A stretch of 64,000 nucleotides of DNA from Sphingomonadales bacterium (GTDB lineage: Bacteria; Bacteroidota; Bacteroidia; Flavobacteriales_D; Crocinitomicaceae), in the NCBI GenBank assembly GCA_016872115.1, contig VHBC01000006.1:1-64000 (forward strand), given 5' to 3'. Positions 16,386 through 24,790 of this stretch are shown in pieces (the stretch's first letter is position 1; each line of letters opens with the position of its first letter). Both the position numbers and the translations under genes were made by a program. Under the pieces are notes generated by a model that saw only the letters and a program-made list of their open reading frames with translations, was not told where the DNA came from and did not search any database.

Positions 16386-17084
16386 ATGCAAGAAAAAGTC
16401 GCTCCCCGCAACAAAAAGCGCTCTATTCTTGCGCTCTCTTTGGTCTTTGGACCGGCTCTTTTTTTAATATTCATTGCCACTCGTGGTTGTGACCATCGTT
16501 TTAAAGTATTAGCAGATTATGGGTTGGTGAAAACACCAACCTTTTCTGTATACAACCACTTGGGTAAGCAAACTAAATCCTTAAACGATTATCAAGATCA
16601 AGTGGTCATCATCAACACCATTCAAACCACATGTCCTTACGACTGCGGCCTGGCCTTTTTTCCGCTTACACAAAACCTCTACAAGGACCTTCGCACCAAC
16701 AAACGTAAAAAACTCAAACAAGTGCGCATGCTTTCTATCGTGGTCGATTCACTTGGCAATCCTGTAACCGAGGCCGCATTGCTTGATATTCAAGCCATGC
16801 TTCGTTCCAAAGTAGAGGGCTACGACCCTGAGCTCTGGCAGCTAGTCAGCGGCGACCCAAAAGATTTTTACAACCTATCGAACAATGGCGAAAAACTTAT
16901 TGTTAAAGATAAGAAGTATTTCGGCGGTGTATCTTACAACGAACTTATCTTGCTCTTAGACAAGCGCAATCACCTTCGCATGGTCATCAATGGCCATACA
17001 GAAGGCATGATTCGCAAAATGAAAGAACACCTGGCGTTATTAATGAAACAATACGACAAGGAACGTGCTCAAAAATCTCGTTAG
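16386..17084 (+). CDS. SCO1/SenC-like thioredoxin-fold protein lacking the copper His
   Basis: 232 residues: one N-terminal membrane anchor (SILALSLVFGPALFLIFIAT) and a periplasmic thioredoxin-like domain. The motif TCPYDC keeps the CxxxC cysteines of SCO proteins. Aligned by eye with the next gene, the conserved copper-ligand His (GGYAHSG there) is replaced by Tyr (GGVSYNE here). It may therefore work as a thiol reductase for the oxidase copper site rather than as a copper donor; that is inference. It overlaps the next gene by 20 bp. Confidence 0.8.
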   Translation: MQEKVAPRNKKRSILALSLVFGPALFLIFIATRGCDHRFKVLADYGLVKTPTFSVYNHLGKQTKSLNDYQDQVVIINTIQTTCPYDCGLAFFPLTQNLYKDLRTNKRKKLKQVRMLSIVVDSLGNPVTEAALLDIQAMLRSKVEGYDPELWQLVSGDPKDFYNLSNNGEKLIVKDKKYFGGVSYNELILLLDKRNHLRMVINGHTEGMIRKMKEHLALLMKQYDKERAQKSR

Positions 17085-17745
17085 TAATTTATGTCTGCTC
17101 ATAGTGCTGCTATTGTCTTGTGCGGAGCCCAGCACCAAACAGCTCCCTTATTTAGGTAATTACGACCTCGCTTATCGCCAGCACCACGGCAAAACCGTCA
17201 CAGATACCATTTATCCTCGGATACCAAACTTTACCTTTCTAAATGAAGATTCTGTACAAGTGCACAATGAAGACTTTGCAGGAAAGGTTTGGATCAGCGA
17301 ATTTTTCTTTGCCAGCTGTCCGAGTATTTGCCCTATTATGAATACGCAGCTCAAAATCATTGACAAAGAGCTACGCCCTTATAAAAAACACATTCAATAC
17401 CTTTCTTTCTCAATTGACCCCAACCACGACACACCTAGTGTGCTCAAAGCCCATAAAAAGAAACTGGGTATCGTCAATAAAAACTGGGCTTTTTTAACCG
17501 GAAATGAAGCATTTACACATCAGTTAGGAATAAATCATTTTCTTATTTTTGCAGGCAGAGAGGCTGAGGCGCTTGGCGGATACGCACATTCTGGTGCTTT
17601 CACCCTCGTCGATAAAAAAGGATATGTGCGCGGTGTTTATGAAGTTGTGCTACCCGATTTAAGCATCAATCAAAAAGAATACAAACGTCTCCTTTCAGAA
17701 ACCAAAAACCTACTTCAATATGAGTACGACATCACAACCAACTAA
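17065..17745 (+). CDS. SCO1/SenC copper chaperone for cytochrome oxidase, lipoprotein
   Basis: 226 residues. It delivers copper to the CuA site of the oxidase. The GTG start at 17065 gives a proper lipoprotein signal (LLLSC, Cys19); the nearest ATG, at 17091, is out of frame. The SCO domain has FFFASCPSICPIM (CxxxC), SIDPNHDTPSVLKAH and the ligand His in GGYAHSGAFTLVD. It overlaps both neighbours (20 bp and 26 bp), so the cluster is translated as one unit. Confidence 0.92.
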   Translation: MLKNLVSNLCLLIVLLLSCAEPSTKQLPYLGNYDLAYRQHHGKTVTDTIYPRIPNFTFLNEDSVQVHNEDFAGKVWISEFFFASCPSICPIMNTQLKIIDKELRPYKKHIQYLSFSIDPNHDTPSVLKAHKKKLGIVNKNWAFLTGNEAFTHQLGINHFLIFAGREAEALGGYAHSGAFTLVDKKGYVRGVYEVVLPDLSINQKEYKRLLSETKNLLQYEYDITTN

Positions 17746-18244
17746 CCCTAATTTGCGCAAATGGATTATTGCTATTTCTATTGTTATTCCGGTTGCAGTT
17801 GCGGCCTTGTTCGGGATTAAAATAGAAGGCGTTGATTTTTCTTTTTTACCTCCTATTTATGCTGGAATCAATGCAGTCACTGCGTGCCTTCTGGTTTTAG
17901 CGCTTATTTTTATTAAAAGCGGCAAAATACAACAACACCAAAAAACCATTCAGATTGCACTCGCGCTTAGTGTTTTATTTTTGTTGTGTTATGTTGCCTA
18001 CCACATGACCTCCGATTCAACTCCCTACGGAGGTTCAAACAAAATACTCTATTATTTTATTCTCCTTACTCATATATTTTTAAGCGTAGCCGTTATTCCG
18101 ATCGTCTTGTTCACTTATTTACATGCTTGGGAAGGCAACTATCAAAAACACAAGAAGTGGGCTAAGTTTGCATTCCCAATTTGGTTATATGTGGCAGTAA
18201 CTGGCGTTGTGGTTTATTTAATGATTTCACCCTACTACTCGTAA
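17720..18244 (+). CDS. DUF420 membrane protein (CtaM-like)
   Basis: 174 residues with five hydrophobic helices and His residues in the pattern of DUF420 (CYVAYHMTSDSTPYGG; LTHIFLSVAVIPIVLFTYLHAWEGNYQKHKKWAK). In other bacteria this family (YozB/CtaM) is needed for maturation of heme-copper oxidase. It overlaps the SCO gene by 26 bp, consistent with that role. Confidence 0.88.
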   Translation: MSTTSQPTNPNLRKWIIAISIVIPVAVAALFGIKIEGVDFSFLPPIYAGINAVTACLLVLALIFIKSGKIQQHQKTIQIALALSVLFLLCYVAYHMTSDSTPYGGSNKILYYFILLTHIFLSVAVIPIVLFTYLHAWEGNYQKHKKWAKFAFPIWLYVAVTGVVVYLMISPYYS

Positions 18245-18285
18245 ACTAAAAATTACGTACTTTTAATAACACAAAACCGCACACT

Positions 18286-18711
18286 ATGGCCTATCTCCAT
18301 TTGCTCAGCAACCACTTGCCCATATTAGGAACTTTATTTGGTGTTTTACTTTTGGCTATTGCTTTTTTCAAACCACAACTTCAGACAACCATTAGTGCTT
18401 ACATCCTACTTGTAATTAGTGGCATTGGTGGGATGGTTGCTTATTTCAGCGGGGATAATGCTGAAGAACACGTCGAGCATATCGGAGGCATCTCTCATAA
18501 AGTCATTCACCTCCATGAAGAAATGGCCGAGAACACATTGTTTTTCATATTTCTGCTTACCGCTATTGCCATAGTTGGACTTTGGGCAGAACGCGCGCAA
18601 TGGCCTAGCAGCAAAAAAATTGCTTTAGGCGCCTTGGTTATCGGCATTATTGCATTCGTATTATTTGCTTTCACGGGCTATCTTGGAGGTCATATCCGAC
18701 ATGACGCCTAA
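18286..18711 (+). CDS. Conserved four-helix membrane protein
   Basis: 141 residues with four predicted helices and a His-rich loop (NAEEHVEHIGGISHKVIHLHEEMAE). The start MAYLHLLSNHLPILGTLFG resembles small Bacteroidota membrane proteins often found near oxidase genes. I do not recognise a characterised family. It follows DUF420 by 41 bp and overlaps the dCMP deaminase by 11 bp. A link to respiration is suggested only by position and the histidines. Confidence 0.75.
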   Translation: MAYLHLLSNHLPILGTLFGVLLLAIAFFKPQLQTTISAYILLVISGIGGMVAYFSGDNAEEHVEHIGGISHKVIHLHEEMAENTLFFIFLLTAIAIVGLWAERAQWPSSKKIALGALVIGIIAFVLFAFTGYLGGHIRHDA

Positions 18712-19147
18712 CCTTTCCAAAGATAAACAAACTCGCTACGACAAGGCGTATTTGCGTTTAGCCGTTAGCTGGGCTCGTTTGTCGCATTGCAAGCGCAAAC
18801 AAGTTGGTGCCATTATTGTCAAAGACGCCATCATTATTTCAGATGGCTATAATGGCACGCCAGCGGGTTTTGATAACTGCTGCGAGGATGACAACCACCA
18901 AACACATTGGTACGTATTACACGCCGAAGCCAACGCCATTTTAAAAGTGGCGCGCTCAACCAACAACTGCAAAGACGCAACGCTCTACCTCACTCATTCT
19001 CCTTGCAAAGACTGTAGCAAACTGATCTTGCAATCAGGCATCAAGCGCTTGGTTTACCAAGAAGCCTACAAAGATTTATCTGGTGTCGAATTTCTAAAAT
19101 CTGCCGGACTGTCTATCCAACAAATAGAAGATATAGACGATGTCTGA
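18701..19147 (+). CDS. dCMP deaminase (ComEB family)
   Basis: Cytosolic zinc enzyme converting dCMP to dUMP for thymidylate synthesis. 148 residues from the ATG at 18701, which overlaps the preceding gene by 11 bp; an upstream TTG would read deep into that gene. Zinc and proton-shuttle motifs are present: VLHAEANAIL (HAE) and SPCKDC (PCxxC). The N-terminal segment RLAVSWARLSHCKRKQVGAI and DGYNGTPAGFDNC are typical of deoxycytidylate deaminases. It overlaps the protease gene by 8 bp. Confidence 0.93.
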   Translation: MTPNLSKDKQTRYDKAYLRLAVSWARLSHCKRKQVGAIIVKDAIIISDGYNGTPAGFDNCCEDDNHQTHWYVLHAEANAILKVARSTNNCKDATLYLTHSPCKDCSKLILQSGIKRLVYQEAYKDLSGVEFLKSAGLSIQQIEDIDDV

Positions 19148-20708
19148 GCAAACTCCAAAATCACTTTATTGGTTACCTGTTTTACTTGCGGTAGTTGCTG
19201 CGGCGGGTATTTATGTTGGAAGCCTGTTGTTTGGGGGTGCCAATTCGAGCAATAAAGAACTTCAAAAATTAAGTCAAATCTTTGAAGTGCTCGACCAGCA
19301 ATACGTCGACAAAATCAATAAAGAAGAAATTTTCGAAAGAACCATTTCTGAGATGTTGCACAAACTCGACCCGCACAGTAATTATATAGCAGCAAAAGAT
19401 ATTAAATTACTAGATGAACAAACAAACGCCGCATTTGGAGGCATTGGGGTGCGTTTTTTGTTGTTTAGAGACACAATCTGTGTTACACACGTCAACATGC
19501 ACTCTCCGGCCTTCTTAGGGGGCTTAAAACGCGGAGACCGCATTGTTGCGGTAAATGGCAAAGCCGCAACCGGCAAATCAATCACCAACGAGAAAGTCAT
19601 GTCTCGTCTCAAAGGCCTTCCAGGCACCAAAGTGAAGGTTACTATTTATCGAAAACGCAAAAAAATCAATGTAACCCTAACACGCAATACCATTCCTATC
19701 TCTACGGTGCCTTGTGCCTATATGCTTCAACCACAAACAGGTTACATTCAAATCTCTCAATTTTCGGTACCTACCGCCCAGGAATTCCATACGGCAGCGC
19801 TTCAGCTTTTATCCAAAGGGATGAACAAATTGGTACTCGACTTGCGGGGAAACAGTGGCGGCACTATGGATGCAGCCATACAAATTGCCGATGAATTTCT
19901 GCCTAACGGGTTCCTCATCCTCAGTTCCAAGGGACAACACAGCGAAGAAAAGAAGTTCAAGGCTACAGCTGCTGGTGTACTCGAAAAAATTAAAGTTGTC
20001 GTGCTCATTGACGCGCAATCTGCATCGGCAAGTGAAATTTTAGCTGGCGCGCTTCAAGATAATGACCGTGCTTCAATCGTAGGCCGGCGCTCCTATGGCA
20101 AAGGACTCATTCAGCAAGATAAACGACTTCAAGACGGTTCTAACCTGCGCATAACTATTGCAAGATACTACACGCCTTCTGGACGCTCCATTCAAAGACC
20201 TTATAAAAAAGGTTACGAGGCCTATCGACAAGACGAACAAAAAGCCTTTGCCGAAGAGTTCTTCAAGCCAGACCCTAACGTTTTTGTAGATTCATTGAAA
20301 TTCAAAACGAGAAAAGGAAGAATAGTTTATGGTGGGGGCGGTATTATGCCAGATGTTTTTGTTCCTGGAGACACCACCGGAACCTCCCTGTACCTATCCG
20401 AACTACAATGGAACGGCGTATTTAACGCATTTGCATTTGATTACTTAAACCAATCTGGATTAGCCCCCAAACTCACTGATTTTGTGAAAGATTTCAAAAT
20501 CGACGAGCAATTACTGCGCGCATTTACAGCTTTTGCTGCCAAAGAATTTAAAATTAGGGTGCAGCCAAACGAATACCAACACAGCAAAGAAAAAATCCGT
20601 TTGCTGCTCAAGGCAGAAGTTGCCAGACACCTCTTCTTAGAAAATGGGTATTATCGGGTCATTAATGCCCAAGACAAAGAGATCCAGCGTGCACTAGCAC
20701 AATTTTAG
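19140..20708 (+). CDS. C-terminal processing peptidase (S41 family)
   Basis: 522 residues. One N-terminal membrane segment (WLPVLLAVVAAAGIYVGSLLF) anchors it facing the periplasm. A PDZ domain (about 95-180; GIGVRFLL, GDRIVAVNG) precedes the S41 protease core with the catalytic Ser in QSASASEILAGAL and Lys in SYGKGLIQ. It processes C-termini of envelope proteins. Bacteroidota usually encode several such enzymes, so the exact substrate is not clear. Its stop TAG overlaps the stop of a small minus-strand ORF. Confidence 0.93.
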   Translation: MSEQTPKSLYWLPVLLAVVAAAGIYVGSLLFGGANSSNKELQKLSQIFEVLDQQYVDKINKEEIFERTISEMLHKLDPHSNYIAAKDIKLLDEQTNAAFGGIGVRFLLFRDTICVTHVNMHSPAFLGGLKRGDRIVAVNGKAATGKSITNEKVMSRLKGLPGTKVKVTIYRKRKKINVTLTRNTIPISTVPCAYMLQPQTGYIQISQFSVPTAQEFHTAALQLLSKGMNKLVLDLRGNSGGTMDAAIQIADEFLPNGFLILSSKGQHSEEKKFKATAAGVLEKIKVVVLIDAQSASASEILAGALQDNDRASIVGRRSYGKGLIQQDKRLQDGSNLRITIARYYTPSGRSIQRPYKKGYEAYRQDEQKAFAEEFFKPDPNVFVDSLKFKTRKGRIVYGGGGIMPDVFVPGDTTGTSLYLSELQWNGVFNAFAFDYLNQSGLAPKLTDFVKDFKIDEQLLRAFTAFAAKEFKIRVQPNEYQHSKEKIRLLLKAEVARHLFLENGYYRVINAQDKEIQRALAQF

Positions 20709-20815
20709 TTTTTTCTGTCCGTAATAAACACGGCGAAAATAATACTCATAATCGCTAAGACTGCTGCAACAGCCCACCAAAAATTTGCATCAAACGCGGG
20801 TACAAGTGGTATCAT
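20705..20815 (-). CDS. Possible 36-aa single-helix membrane protein
   Basis: Short ORF beginning MIPLVPAFDANF, then a hydrophobic helix (WWAVAAVLAIMSIIFAVFI) and a charged end (TDRKN). It ends in a 4-bp stop overlap with the protease gene, the same convergent arrangement as several gene pairs in this window. No family is recognised. Short hydrophobic ORFs also arise by chance, so this is a weak call. Confidence 0.35.
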   Translation of the reverse strand: MIPLVPAFDANFWWAVAAVLAIMSIIFAVFITDRKN

Positions 20816-20930
20816 AATGCGGCTTTTTAAGATGAATGTATGAGATATTCTTATTCGCAAGCCAATAAATGAATAAATCGCAGTACCTAGTGAACAATCG
20901 CCGATAGGCAAAGAACAAAAGGCAAAGTAT

Positions 20931-21179
20931 CTAGTTGGCTTTCACCCAAGTACGGCTGAAATTTGGGCCTACTAAAAAATAAGTCCCTGGTAATAATTTC
21001 GAAAGGTCTTGGTGATTTTTATTTTGAGTCCTATTGATTGCAACCCGACCGCTTGTATCGATCAATTGAAAAGTTGAAAGGAGCTACTGAGGGATATACA
21101 AAATAGTGCCTAGATCTACTCCTTGCGCCTTGATAAGAATGCTAAAAGTTAGCGCTAACAGCAAACAGAGCGCTTTCAT
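20931..21179 (-). pseudogene. Amber-interrupted mini-gene: signal peptide plus sorting-domain-like segment
   Basis: Read on the minus strand from 21179: a 31-residue start with a clean signal peptide (MKALCLLLALTFSILIKAQG), then GTILYIPQ, an in-frame TAG, and in the same frame a further 50 residues (FQLIDTSGRVAI, LSKLLPGTYFLVGP) before the final stop. The second part resembles the last two strands of a type A T9SS sorting domain. The ATG overlaps the TGA of the upstream gene by 4 bp, as in a real coupled gene. It is either a recently broken gene, a sequencing error, or a read-through case. Confidence 0.5.
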
Positions 21180-22033
21180 GCCAATAACTTAGTAGGCCAA
21201 TCAAGCGCCTCCTCACTGGTTACTAAATTCAACTCTAAAAGGGTTTCGACGGTATTTTGTATGTCATTTGCATGAATTGAGCTAGAAGTTGCCCAATCCG
21301 TTTGGCGCAACCATGCCTCTACTTGGTCTTTTTTGAGTGCGTAGCGCCAAGCCAAGACCTCTGCTGCATCAGGCGAATTTTTAAGTTCGGTGGCGCGCGC
21401 CTGAATGATTGGTAAAAGGGCGTGTAATAAGTTGGTGTCAGCAGCCAAAACCTCGTCTCTGGCAGCGATAACAAAACAAGGCCATGGAGTATAAACCTCG
21501 CCAATACGCTTGAGCTTTCGTTGATCAACAAATGGTTGTGTGGTGTATTTTTCCCAAAGAAAAGCCTCTGCTTCGCCATGATTGAGCGCCCAAAGCCCGC
21601 CATAGATATCGCCAACAACATTAAATGATAAGTCGTTGGGTTCCCATCCTTCGCGCTGAGCTAAAACGTAGCTCATTAAATGTGATCCCGATCCTTCTCT
21701 TGAGATTGCGAATATAGAAGCGTCTAATTCATCGATTGTTCGAATGGAATTATTTGCGGGAACGTGAATTCCCCAACAAAGCGGGCTCTGTACATAAACC
21801 GCTAATATTTTGGCTCCTAGCCCCTTTAAAATCGCCCTTGTGATTCCTTCCGTTAATAATACAGCTATGTCCAACGTACCTGCTTGCAAACCTTTGATCA
21901 TTTGACCGGTGCCACCAGTCATGTCGGACCAATGCAACTCTATGCCAGCATTTTTAAATTTGCCTTCTTCAATGGCCAAGCGCCAAGGTAGGTTGAAGTG
22001 CTCTGGCACACCGCCAATCTTTAGTCTTTTCAT
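21176..22033 (-). CDS. Cytosolic solo substrate-binding-protein homologue (NMT1/Ca3427-like)
   Basis: 285 residues with the type II periplasmic-binding fold seen in nitrate/sulfonate/thiamine-precursor binders (GGVPEHFNLPWRLAIEEGKF; GTGQMIKGLQAGTLDIAVLLTEG; EAEAFLWEKYTTQPF). There is no signal peptide, and no importer permease or ATPase lies next to it. That fits the stand-alone Ca3427-type family rather than an ABC importer component. It overlaps the ABC exporter gene upstream by 4 bp. Ligand unknown. Confidence 0.8.
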   Translation of the reverse strand: MKRLKIGGVPEHFNLPWRLAIEEGKFKNAGIELHWSDMTGGTGQMIKGLQAGTLDIAVLLTEGITRAILKGLGAKILAVYVQSPLCWGIHVPANNSIRTIDELDASIFAISREGSGSHLMSYVLAQREGWEPNDLSFNVVGDIYGGLWALNHGEAEAFLWEKYTTQPFVDQRKLKRIGEVYTPWPCFVIAARDEVLAADTNLLHALLPIIQARATELKNSPDAAEVLAWRYALKKDQVEAWLRQTDWATSSSIHANDIQNTVETLLELNLVTSEEALDWPTKLLA

Positions 22034-23793
22034 GCTTCCTGATTGAAATATTGTCTTTCCGACAAGTTTTTGTAATGTCCGTTCAACGCAAGCAATTCTT
22101 CATGTGTGCCCTGTTCAATTATGCGGCCTTTTTCCATGACGATGATGCGATCGGCGCCTCTAATCGTAGACAGACGATGTGCTATCACAATTGATGTGCG
22201 GCCCTTCGTAAGTCTTTCTGTGGCACGCTGAATTAATAATTCGCTCTCAGTATCCACACTTGAAGTCGCTTCGTCGAGAATAAGCAATGAAGGCTGATAA
22301 ACATAAGCCCTAATAAAAGAAAGCAATTGACGTTGTCCTGTAGAAAGCGTGCCGCCTCGCTCTCCTATTTGATGCTCATATTGATTTGGCAACGCATTAA
22401 TAAAGTCATGAGCGCCCACTTCTTTAGCCGCAGCGATCACCTGCTCTAAGGATATCGTGGGGTCCCCGAGCGTAATGTTATTGAGGATGGTATCCGAAAA
22501 TAAAAACACATCCTGAAGTACAATGGCTATATTTCTACGCAGGGTATTTAATTCGATTTCTTGTATAGGGATATCACCGATTAATATTTCACCTGACTGG
22601 TGCTCATAAAAACGACCAAGTAAATTGACTAGTGTCGTTTTTCCAGAGCCTGTTGCGCCGACTATTGCCACGGTTTGACCAAGTTTAATGTCTAAGTTTA
22701 AATCAATTATAACCGGCTGATCAGGAACATATGAGAAATGAACCCCCTTGAAAGATAACTGCTGCTGAAAATCAACGTCTTTGAGTTGGCCTTTTTGCTG
22801 AATATCAGTTTGCTCATCGAGCACCGCAAAAATGCGTTCTGCCCGGACCGTTCCGCGTTGCAAAACATTGAATTTATCGGCAAGCATCCGAATCGGACGA
22901 TATAATTGACTGATCCAAAATACAAAGGCAAAAAGTTCCCCAAACATATTGCGTACTTCTTCGTCTGTTTTCCCTACTGCTTGTATAGCGCCCCAAACCA
23001 ATAAAGCAGCAACAGACATAGAGCTCAGCAGTTCTACAAACGGAAAGAAAATAGAGTTCGCCCAAACCGCTTTAATATGTGCCCCACGATGTTCTGCGTT
23101 GATCTGTTCAAAATGTGTAGACTCTTGCTTTTGGCGGTTAAAAAGCTGAACCAAACTCATGCCAGTAAGGCGCTCTTGCACAAACGTATTGAGCTTGGTA
23201 ACGGCTTGTCGCTCCTGCTGAAAAGAGGCTTTCATGGCGCGGGCAAAAATACGCGTTGCCCAAATCAACAGCGGCACGGGCAATAAAGTCATTAAAGCAA
23301 GCTGCCAATCGGTAAAAAACATAAATAAAATGATAATTACTAACGAAAGTAAATCGGCAGCAATATCCATAATGCCCGATGAAAAAACCTCCGTAATTGC
23401 CTCCATATCGGAAACTACTCTTGTTACCATTGCTCCGACCGGATTCTTATCAAAATAAGCGATGCGCAAACGCATGAAATGCTGAATCACTTGTTGACGC
23501 AAATCTCGGATAACGGACTGTGCCAGTAAATTCGAAAAGTAAGTGCCTACAACCTGCAAAATAGCCTCTACCAAGAGCATGACCAACACCAAAACAGAAC
23601 CCAATAATAACATGTTCGGGTCTTTGTCTCGCAATAAATAACGGTCTATGATTTGTCCGATTATGTAAGGCCTAGATGGAGAAAGTGCGGCAAGCAGTAT
23701 AGTGGCGATAATAGCTACAAAAAGAAGTTTTCGGTAGGGCTTGGCAAAGCTAAATAAGCGTTTGAACAAGGAAAATTGCAGCTTTTGACTCAT
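22030..23793 (-). CDS. ABC exporter, half-transporter (MsbA/YheI-like)
   Basis: 587 residues: six-helix membrane domain (about 15-320) fused to an ATPase domain (about 340-580). Motifs: Walker A GATGSGKTT, Q-loop, signature LSTGQRQ (Thr in place of the usual Gly), Walker B LLILDEATSSVD and H-loop IAHRLST. It exports lipids, drugs or peptides from the cytosol or inner leaflet; the substrate is not predictable. A perfect -7 box lies 7 bp upstream of its ATG. It shares a 54-bp divergent promoter region with prs. Confidence 0.93.
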   Translation of the reverse strand: MSQKLQFSLFKRLFSFAKPYRKLLFVAIIATILLAALSPSRPYIIGQIIDRYLLRDKDPNMLLLGSVLVLVMLLVEAILQVVGTYFSNLLAQSVIRDLRQQVIQHFMRLRIAYFDKNPVGAMVTRVVSDMEAITEVFSSGIMDIAADLLSLVIIILFMFFTDWQLALMTLLPVPLLIWATRIFARAMKASFQQERQAVTKLNTFVQERLTGMSLVQLFNRQKQESTHFEQINAEHRGAHIKAVWANSIFFPFVELLSSMSVAALLVWGAIQAVGKTDEEVRNMFGELFAFVFWISQLYRPIRMLADKFNVLQRGTVRAERIFAVLDEQTDIQQKGQLKDVDFQQQLSFKGVHFSYVPDQPVIIDLNLDIKLGQTVAIVGATGSGKTTLVNLLGRFYEHQSGEILIGDIPIQEIELNTLRRNIAIVLQDVFLFSDTILNNITLGDPTISLEQVIAAAKEVGAHDFINALPNQYEHQIGERGGTLSTGQRQLLSFIRAYVYQPSLLILDEATSSVDTESELLIQRATERLTKGRTSIVIAHRLSTIRGADRIIVMEKGRIIEQGTHEELLALNGHYKNLSERQYFNQEA

Positions 23794-23800
23794 TATGTTA

Positions 23801-23808
23801 CAAAATTA
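23801..23808 (-). promoter_or_regulatory. -7 box TAATTTTG for the ABC exporter
   Basis: Perfect TAnnTTTG on the minus strand, 7 bp before the ATG at 23793. Confidence 0.6.
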
Positions 23809-23821
23809 GTTCTTAATTCCT

Positions 23822-23829
23822 TACCTTTG
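23822..23829 (+). promoter_or_regulatory. -7 box TACCTTTG for prs
   Basis: Perfect TAnnTTTG. It lies 18 bp before the GTG at 23848 and excludes upstream start codons. The divergent -7 box of the exporter is only 13 bp away, so the two promoters share their upstream DNA. Confidence 0.65.
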
Positions 23830-23847
23830 CGTCCAATTTTAAGTATC

Positions 23848-24777
23848 GTGGGCGTAAAAATCTTTGCAGGCAGGGCTTCCGAACAACTAGCATCAAACAT
23901 CGCTAAGTCTTTTGGCGCGTCCTTAGGAGATGTTAAAGTTAGTGTTTTTTCAGACGGCGAATTCCAGCCTTCCTTCGAAGAAACCGTGCGTGGTCAAGAC
24001 GTTTTTATCGTGCAGTCCACCATGCCCCCCACAGAAAACCTATTTGAATTGCTTCTTCTTGTCGATGCCGCTAGACGCGCCTCTGCAAGAAAAATAATTG
24101 CCGTGATTCCTTATTTCGGTTTTGCTCGTCAAGACCGCAAGGACAAACCGAGGGTAGCAATTGGTGCAAAATTAGTTGCCAACATGCTTATGGCTGCTGG
24201 CGTAGATCGCGTCATGACCATGGACCTCCACGCCGATCAAATCCAAGGGTTTTTTGAAGTCCCTGTTGATCATCTCTTTGCATCCACGCTCTTTTTCAAA
24301 GAAGTAGAAAAACTAGACCGACAAAATTTAGTAGTGGCCGCGCCGGACGCAGGCGGTGCCAAGCGCGCCAATTCTTACGCCAAAAACCTCAATTGCGGTC
24401 TTGCGCTCTGCCATAAACACCGTAAAAAAGCCAACGAAATCGCCGAAATGACTGTAATCGGAGACGTCGTAGGCAAAGACGTCGTCATCATCGACGACAT
24501 GTGCGATACCGCTAGTACGCTCACCACTGCTGCAGACCTCCTCATTGAAAAAGGAGCAAAAAGTGTACGCGCATTTACCACACACGCCGTTTTAAGTGGC
24601 CCGGCATTTGAAAGAATTGCCGCTTCTAAGCTCACCGAACTCATTGTTACCGATACTATTCCGCTCCAAAAACAGAACGAGAAAATTCGGGTTTTAAGTG
24701 TCGCTGACCTGTTTGCAGATGTTATCAAACGCTTAGTCAACAACGAGTCGATTAGTTCACATTTTGTAATCTCTTAA
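23848..24777 (+). CDS. prs: Ribose-phosphate pyrophosphokinase
   Basis: Makes PRPP from ribose 5-phosphate and ATP for nucleotide, His and Trp synthesis. 309 residues from a GTG start, giving VGVKIFAGRASEQLA, the normal N-terminus of the family; the in-frame start further upstream lies before the promoter. Motifs: FSDGEFQPSFEETVRG, RQDRKDKPR (catalytic flexible loop region), MDLHADQIQGFF and the PRPP loop VVIIDDMCDTASTL. rplY follows after 13 bp. Confidence 0.96.
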   Translation: MGVKIFAGRASEQLASNIAKSFGASLGDVKVSVFSDGEFQPSFEETVRGQDVFIVQSTMPPTENLFELLLLVDAARRASARKIIAVIPYFGFARQDRKDKPRVAIGAKLVANMLMAAGVDRVMTMDLHADQIQGFFEVPVDHLFASTLFFKEVEKLDRQNLVVAAPDAGGAKRANSYAKNLNCGLALCHKHRKKANEIAEMTVIGDVVGKDVVIIDDMCDTASTLTTAADLLIEKGAKSVRAFTTHAVLSGPAFERIAASKLTELIVTDTIPLQKQNEKIRVLSVADLFADVIKRLVNNESISSHFVIS

Positions 24778-24790
24778 ATTAATATATAAT

